From assembly GCA_025765595.1 (NCBI GenBank), contig JAIVFH010000380.1, positions 1 to 23,230 of the forward strand: a DNA stretch of 23,230 nt, written 5' to 3'. This document shows, piece after piece, positions 17,401-23,230 of this stretch. This stretch comes from Obelidium mucronatum (Eukaryota; Chytridiomycota; Chytridiomycetes; Chytridiales; Chytriomycetaceae). Made by a program: the position numbers and the translations under genes. The notes beneath the pieces were generated by a model that did not search any database, was not told the origin of the DNA, and worked only from the letters and a program-made list of their open reading frames with translations. Positions within the stretch are counted from its first letter, which is position 1, and every line of letters begins with the position of its first letter.

Positions 17401-18663
17401 ATGTGGAACCGACGCGTTGCGATTCACACTCCTCAACTACTCTTCTGGAGGTCGTGATATCAACTTGGATATCCTGCGTGTCGAAGGGTATAGAAAGTTT
17501 TGCAATAAGCTCTGGAACGCTGTTTTGAAGATGGGTTTGGAAAAGCTGGGTGCTCACTTTATCCCACAACCTACCGAGATTTACATTACTGGAAAGGAGT
17601 CTCTTGCTGATTTGTGGATTCTGCATAAATTGAATATCGCGGCACGTGAAACCAACTTGGCGTTGGAGCAGAGGAACTTTATGTTGGCCACGAATGTTGT
17701 CTACAACTTTTGGATGTATGAGCTTTGCGATGTGTATCTTGAAATCTGTAAGCCGATTTTGGCTGGAACGGATGAAGTCCAGCGTCGTGCTTGTAGAGAT
17801 ACTTTGTACACTTGTTTGGACTCTGGGTTGAAGCTGCTTCATCCAATGATGCCGTTTGTCACTGAGGAGTTGTGGCAGCGTCTTCCACGTCGGGATAACG
17901 ATGTTTTGCGGGAAACTATTATGAAGGCAAAGTTCCCTGTTGAGGTATGAGCTTACTTTCTTTTTTTTTTCTTCTTTCATTCGGTTGTTCACGATTTTGC
18001 ATTTCATCAGTTGGCTGTCTGGGATAACCCGCAAGCTGATGCCGACTTTGAGAATGTCAACAAGGTTGTTCGTGCTGCTCGTTCGCTTTTGGCTGACTAC
18101 AACATCAAAAAGGAAGGACAATGTAAAGAAGACACCCCTTCATCATTTCTTATTCAAAATACTTGACTGACGTGTTCCACTCTTGTACAGTGTTTGTTCA
18201 AACCAAGAATGAAGCCCTTTACGAAACCCTCAAGACTGATGGTATCACAATCTCCACTGGATTGATCAAGGGAGCAAAGTCTCTCCAAGTTCTTGCAAGC
18301 AATCAAGCACCACCTGCCGGATGTGCTGTTACTCCAGTTTCTGGAGATTGCAATGTCTTCCTCTTGGTTAAAGGGATGGTTGATTTTGATGCTGAAATCG
18401 CCAAGCTTCAGGCCAGCAAAACTAAAACTACTGCTGCGCTTGCTGATTTGACTAAAAAGATTGGAGCTGCTGATTACTTGAAGAAGGTGAAACCAGAAAT
18501 CCAGGAAGCGAATGCGACAAAGGTTTGTGTGGTGGATTTGATTTTTTTAATGAGGGTGGCTGATTTTCGTGTGCTATTTTATTTTTAGAAAACAACGTTG
18601 GAAACAGAGTTGGTGACGTTGACAAATGCCATCAAGAACTTTGAGAGCTTGAAGGATGCTTGA
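14488..18663 (+). CDS. VAS1: Valyl-tRNA synthetase, probably dual cytosolic/mitochondrial
   Basis: Fourteen exons join in phase: 14488-14634, 14774-14964, 15062-15166, 15237-15401, 15496-15812, 15899-16078, 16147-16271, 16351-16454, 16527-16767, 16834-16942, 17001-17944, 18011-18122, 18191-18522, 18589-18663. The product from the ATG is 1,048 residues (yeast Vas1 is 1,104 with its presequence). The class I HIGH motif appears as LHLGH at 131-135 after PPPNVTG, and KMSKS at 641-645. The CP1 editing domain ([15 protein letters not shown]) lies in exon 6. The C-terminal coiled coil ([13 protein letters not shown]) is the ValRS tRNA-binding arm. The lysine-rich N-terminal extension after the ATG is usual for eukaryotic cytosolic ValRS. 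An ATG-less frame upstream could supply a mitochondrial presequence. A poly(A) signal is at 18737-18742. Confidence 0.97.
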
Positions 18664-18922
18664 GCATTGATTTTGCATCTTGAGGAAAAAGTATGAAGGG
18701 GAAACAGTTTTTTTTGAGAAGGTCCTCAAAGTTGGAAATAAATCATGTCTGATTTTTTTTAAACCGAAGTATTTACACTTTCTATTTTGACATAATAGAT
18801 GAATTGAAAAAACCTTGTCGCGCACATATAATTCGGGATTCCAAAATCGGTGAATGAAAATAGACCCCCTGCAACAAATATTTTCAAGACGACCCCTTCA
18901 AAGAAATTAAAGATTCCCACAA
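18664..18922. other. Intergenic: ValRS 3' end and promoter of the ankyrin gene
   Basis: About 259 bp with the ValRS AATAAA at 18737-18742, then an AT-rich stretch leading to the next start codon. No gene, RNA or repeat was recognised. Confidence 0.5.
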
Positions 18923-20362
18923 ATGAGCACTACCGAAACGTCTCCCTTGCTTCAACCTATGCAATCCAATGAAATGCGCTCTCCCAACTTCCTCCCTCAT
19001 CTCCCACCAAGCTTCGACCCGCAAGGCCTTCTCGAGTTTCAAACCAAGATGTTTGAAATGCAACGAAGAATTACCGCGTCTTCTGCAACTGCTTCAGCTA
19101 ATTCATATATTCCCAACCCCCCGACCAATCAAGAGTACTTGGCCTCTCTTCGATTCTTGGTCAGCACTGCTGGGCCATATGTCGTTGGAACGCTGGATGA
19201 GAAGGGGTTCACAGTCATGCATTATGTTGCTGGAATGATTCACGACCACGACCAAGTTCTTGAACTTGTTGAATATGTTTTGAAAGTCTGGGAAATCTTG
19301 CATCAAGGCAACACGACAGAAATCGAAAATTGGAGTGCCACAAGCTTGATTCCACATCCTCTAATGGAAATTGAAGCGAAACCTGTTTTTGAAGGCTCCC
19401 TTTTTCGTAATGCTGCAAAGTCTTCTGCTGAAGAAGAGTTGTATCAGAAGCGTTTGTTATCCATGAAGGGTTATTTTCCTCTTGCTGTTGCAACCAGGGC
19501 AGGGAATACAAAAGCCATTGAGGTATTGGGGGGTTTTTTAACAGAGTATTTTGCGTATTCTTAGAGTTTTTCCTTATGTAGATCTTCATCAACGAAATGA
19601 ATGCAAGTCCGTTCACTTCAAATCAACCAAAGCGACTGAACACCAATGAAGTTTATCTCTCGAATTCCGCCGCACTTCAAGTGGCTTTGGACTATGGCCT
19701 CGCAAGCTCTGTTCACACTCTCCTCGAAACGGCATTGAAGAAAATCAGGAACCAAGCCCTTGACCAAACATCAATGTACGCGGCTGCAACCAGAATTTTA
19801 AGCCCAAAAATGAAAACACGGAAGGCTTGGCCAGATTTACTTATCTTGAAGCACGAACCCAAGGAAAAAGAAAAGACTGCAAGCGAGGAGGTGTGGGACA
19901 TACGAGACGCGTATGGAGTTTCTCCCTTGCACACTGTCTGCGGATCGAAGCATCCCGATGAGCTTGCTTTGGTATAAATATCTTTAATTCAAAGACTGAA
20001 TTTTTAATATTTTGTTACAGAATTTGATTGAAATACTCCTTCATCACAAAGTCTCATCTGTGTACACACGCGACTGCAGTGGTCGCACCATCCTTGTGAC
20101 AAGCGTTTTATTGACAAGATCACCTGCGTTTTTACACAACCTGCTCAACTTACCCGCCTTTAAATCGTTTGTTCCACCAGTTCTGATTAAAATCATGAGT
20201 CAAGTGAGCCCAACGTTCCCAAAAAATGTAACCAAAATCGAGGCGCGAAAGTATTTGATGTATGTCAATGATTGGGAACATGGGAGAACTCCGTTGGAAT
20301 GGGCTGAAGTTCTGTATGGCGAAGATTCCAGTGTTGCAAGAGTCTTGAGTGCATTCATGTAA
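18923..20362 (+). CDS. Ankyrin-repeat protein
   Basis: Exons 18923-19522, 19582-19971 and 20021-20362 give 443 residues. Ankyrin-like units are visible as DEKGFTVMHYVAGM (residues 92-105), GYFPLAVATRAGNTKAIEIF at the first exon junction, SAALQVALDYGLASSVHTLL in exon 2, DAYGVSPLHTVCG near its end, CSGRTILVTSVLL in exon 3, and EHGRTPLEWAEVLYG at the C-terminus. The units are spaced by long, non-canonical inserts. The first 60 residues are Pro/Ser/Thr-rich. No signal peptide, membrane span or catalytic motif was seen, so it is likely a cytosolic or nuclear scaffold; its partner is unknown. Poly(A) signal at 20442-20447. The next gene begins 106 bp downstream on the same strand. Confidence 0.75.
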
Positions 20363-20468
20363 CATGCATTTTGCATAATTGTTACATTGTTTACAGTGTT
20401 TTGTTTGTATCGTAATTTTATAGTAATTATTTATTTACCAAAATAAACATTCCTTCATTTACGACAAC

Positions 20469-21556
20469 ATGGACGACCATACAATCACAAACCTTGTAGT
20501 TGGGCTCGTTTGCGCTTTCATTCTTCTCTCCTATCATTTGTGGTTGGCATCAGTCGTGAAATCCAATCCAAGCAAAACTGTGTTTGGCGTGACATCGCTC
20601 GGAAGGTTGGCTCAGTTCACAGATGTTTCTGGGGCGGATATTTTATCTAATCGGCTGTCTATACAGGAAAGCTTGGGTAGCTGCAATGATGCGGGATAAG
20701 AAGGATATTCTTGCTGGTGAGGCGGTACTTCTGATGATCGTATCATACAATAATATCATTCCATTAATACAAACAGTACAAAGCCTCAGAAACTTGATCA
20801 TGGTGTCATCCATCTTGGCATCAACTTCTATTGTTCTTATGTTTGGGTTCATAAACTTTCTCTCGACAATGTCGGCTACCAGAAGCCAAACAGACCAGAA
20901 CGCAGTCATGTTTGGATTAGAAGTTGATTCCCTTTTCGGTGGAAAGGTAAATAACTCAGAGATCTCAAGGCTTTTCCTTAGCTAATTGGAAAACAATATT
21001 TGTCAAGGTTATGGCCCTGTTACTTGTCTACTGCATGTCATTCTTCAGCTTTGGTCAAGCCATGAGATTCTATAATCACGTTACGATGGTTATTAATATC
21101 AATTTGCCTGCTCAAGAAATCCAACATATGCAGCAGCAACATATTCGTCATGAGCTACAAACACATAGTCCGAACCCAACCCCATTGATTGAAAACAGCC
21201 ATCAAGAAGCTGAACGTGTTGCGCTCTTACAAACTTCCAACATTGAGTTCATTAGCGGAATGCTGAATCGAGGAAGCTTGTATCACACTGCAGGATTGCG
21301 GGGGTATTACCTCAGTTTTCCCATTATGGGATTTCTTTGGGGGCCGTGGACTCTTTTAGTCTGTACGATTCTATTGATTGGAATGCTCCGGGTGATTGAT
21401 TTTAATTTGGATCATTTATCGCCGACAAAGTTCCAGCCTGCAGTCCCTGTTGTTACGGAAGAGAATGAAAGAAGCGTGATTGGAATGGATTCGGGGCATG
21501 ACTTTTTGATGAATCATGCTCGCGATGGAAAAGATGTGTTTGTTGCCTCAAAATAA
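20469..21556 (+). CDS. DUF599 family membrane protein
   Basis: Exons 20469-20605, 20667-20716, 20777-20946 and 21008-21556 give 301 residues. The interval 20717-20776 is a 60-nt intron without a stop that reads through in frame. Removing it restores the family's ILAVQSLRNLIM block (codon G|TA joined across the intron) after KAWVAAMMRDKKD. Four membrane spans are visible: LVVGLVCAFILLSYHLWLA near the start, LIMVSSILASTSIVLMFGF, MALLLVYCMSFFSFGQAM, and YYLSFPIMGFLWGPWTLLV near the end. A hydrophilic loop rich in Gln and His lies between spans 3 and 4. DUF599 proteins are found in bacteria, plants and fungi, and their function is not established. The C-terminal tail is acidic and cytosolic. Confidence 0.8.
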
Positions 21557-21560
21557 ATTG

Positions 21561-23230
21561 ATGACTTCGCCTGAATTCAGCATAATCCGAATAGCAACGT
21601 TCTCAAATGTTCACACAAGCTCCGAATCCTTTCGTATTCTATCAGGGAAGCTGTGTATAACGCCGCTTGGGTTTATGTTCGCAGATGGATCAACTGAGAG
21701 CAGTATTTCTGTCATGCTTCTGCCGGCAGCTCGATTGAGCATCCGAAAACATCAATCATTCAAAGAGCTTGATGTTGTTGCAACAGTCTGGACTTGGACA
21801 GGCGTCTCGCTAGTTGTTGCCTCGCTGGTCGTTGTGAGAAGCAAAGCACTCGACAACCTTCATCAACAACCGTCCTTCACCGTGCGCGTCTCTGACTTGC
21901 CCTCGAATCTGTTCTAGACTCCGAACGTGAATATCAAGGAAGGCTGTGGCGCCAGAATAGCGCATCTGTTCTCTTGGCACTGGATCCAACGTTGCCATTT
22001 GAATTCAACGTTATTGCAAACTCCGACTTAGACGCTGCTGATTACGAGCGATTAGATATTGTTGCTGATCGAATTCGGCGATTGAAGAAACTTAAACGCG
22101 TATCTCTGTTTGGAATGGTGGAGGCAAGAGTGCATTACTGGAGATACAAGGGACTTACTTCTTTATTGTGACCTTAGTCTGTGGAGACTCTATTGTGAAT
22201 AGCGGGTGCAGCCAAGAGCAGTCAGGCGTTAGGTTTCGTGCTGGCTATTGAAGATCTTGATCTCACTTTTTTTCCCCAGAATAATCACCGCGCATATTCT
22301 GTTTGAACAACGTACTTCCGCGCAGCCCGAATATGGAAAACAAATCTCTTCTCTATATGAGGATATTCTTGTGAATCAAATATACATCTTCATCAATATG
22401 GACACGAAGCAAATCAAATTCACATCGAAACTGCCAGATCCTGAATCCACTAAGCAACATCAAAAGCTATTGTCGTTTAATTTTCTGGATTCTGAAATAT
22501 ACCCGTTGGATGAAGCTGCAGCCAATATGTTCATAGGACAGAAACGTACGCTATCCAGCTCCTTCCCATCAACTCCATTATTACCAACCGCTGCCCCACA
22601 TGCCCACCAATGCTCGATTTCTCCTACCAAAATTGTCACTATACTGGAGTGATTACAAGAGTTCTGGATCTAGAAGTCGGGAAATATCAGTTGGACAACA
22701 AACACGAATTGTATCTCACGTACCACCCAATACTCTACACAACAGAGCAACTGCTCACCCCAGGAACAACGCTTACGCTCCATAATATTCATATAATTCT
22801 TTTCGAATCATCAAACGTGCCCGCGACGATTCCCAATCGGGCTGTTTTCGCCGCCTGCAACACAAGCCTGGAAATACTTGAGACCAGTTTTATCGCGAAA
22901 TCATCATCTAGATCCCAAAATAATACCTCAAAAAGGCATAAATGAAACTCAAGTGGTCTGGTTTGAATATGATGGACTTGGTCCTTTTGGATGACTTGTA
23001 TTCTCTCATACTTGCCTTCAAGGACCCTTTAACAAGAACGAGAGAAAATCACTCAAATTCAGCGTCGTTCCATCTTGCGAAAGAGATTCTGAAGAGATGC
23101 CAGGGGTTTGAAGACTGGCCTGCTGGTGCTGGGGATCCAAAGCTTGCAAGTGTCTTGATTCACGCAAAGAGTGTATGTTGCCGAGTTGCGGTATTGGAGG
23201 CCATATTTAGTGTCGGTTGCAATGATCTGT
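21561..23230 (+). CDS. CTC1-like subunit of the CST telomere complex, partial, disturbed frame
   Basis: Reading frames along this stretch resemble successive parts of CTC1. An OB-fold start near 21690 (GFMFADGSTESSISVMLLPA) is followed by KRVSLFGMVEARV near 22100 and FFIVTLVCGD at 22160. Then comes, most clearly, YTGVITRVLDLEVGKYQLD (about 22638) with PGTTLTLHNIHII; human CTC1 has YSGAVTGVLNEPAGLYELD and RPGVCLQLQDVHLL there. The right edge cuts the gene. Likely introns: 22233-22279 (GTTTCG...CCCCAG), one near 22475-22536, and possibly 21834-21955. At 22150-22152 (GGG) and around 22940-22980 no convincing intron explains the frame change. The locus may be a decaying gene, or the sequence may lack single bases. 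CTC1 with STN1 and TEN1 binds telomeric single-strand DNA and recruits polymerase alpha-primase. The exact start is uncertain. Confidence 0.5.

Noticed and set aside
17273..18121. Minus-strand 282-codon frame opposite ValRS
   Set aside because: It overlaps well-conserved ValRS catalytic and anticodon-binding exons and two ValRS introns, and matches no known family.
22100..22143. 44-nt intron GTATCT...TGGAG in the CTC1-like gene
   Set aside because: It would remove the OB-fold strand VSLFGMVEARV that aligns with CTC1, and it has no pyrimidine tract. One missing G at 22150-22152 explains the shift better.
1..23230. tRNA or rRNA genes, CRISPR arrays, transposons, integrated virus
   Set aside because: I looked for cloverleaf-like blocks, direct-repeat/spacer arrays, terminal inverted repeats, reverse transcriptase or transposase motifs and found none that could be supported by eye.

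Overview
This is eukaryotic nuclear DNA. Most genes are broken by short GT-AG introns (mostly about 47-120 nt), intergenic gaps are small, and several genes share very short divergent promoters. The gene set points to a fungus: a Cys3/Zip1-type bZIP factor, a BIG1/Voa1-type V-ATPase assembly protein, an MHR1/mL67-like protein and a DUF599 protein. A Crinkler-like N-terminus, a CENP-L-like protein, a CTC1-like protein and a protein with a FAM47-type motif (a family I know from animals) make an early-diverging, zoosporic (chytrid-like) fungus the best guess. That placement is inference from gene content only.

Layout, left to right. 1-446 (-): start of a Crinkler-like gene running off the left edge. 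982-2215 (+): bZIP factor. 2430-3672 (-): IMP4 of the small-subunit processome, sharing a 78-bp promoter with mS34 (3751-4261, +). 4344-5307 (+): ATP12. 5365-6536 (+): BIG1/Ac45-like protein. 6743-8728 (-): CENP-L-like kinetochore protein. 8899-11344 (+): long low-complexity protein with a FAM47-type motif. 11444-11937 and 12066-12584 (+): tandem paralogues of an unrecognised helical-repeat protein, the first frameshifted. 12663-13253 (-): GC-rich MHR1/mL67-like gene. 13313-14286 (-): U2AF small subunit, divergent from valyl-tRNA synthetase (14488-18663, +, 14 exons). 18923-20362 (+): ankyrin-repeat protein. 20469-21556 (+): DUF599 membrane protein. 21561 to the right edge (+): CTC1-like telomere protein whose frame is disturbed.

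Functionally the window is mostly housekeeping. Four genes serve mitochondria (mS34, ATP12, mL67-like, and probably ValRS through a non-AUG extension). Others serve ribosome assembly, splicing, V-ATPase assembly, kinetochore and telomere. The less ordinary items are the tandem repeat-protein pair, the ATG-less presequence of ValRS, the CTC1-like gene, the Crinkler-like header and the FAM47-like protein. All exon boundaries were read by eye from splice consensus, reading frame and family resemblance. No alignment or search was run, so family assignments rest on remembered motifs.
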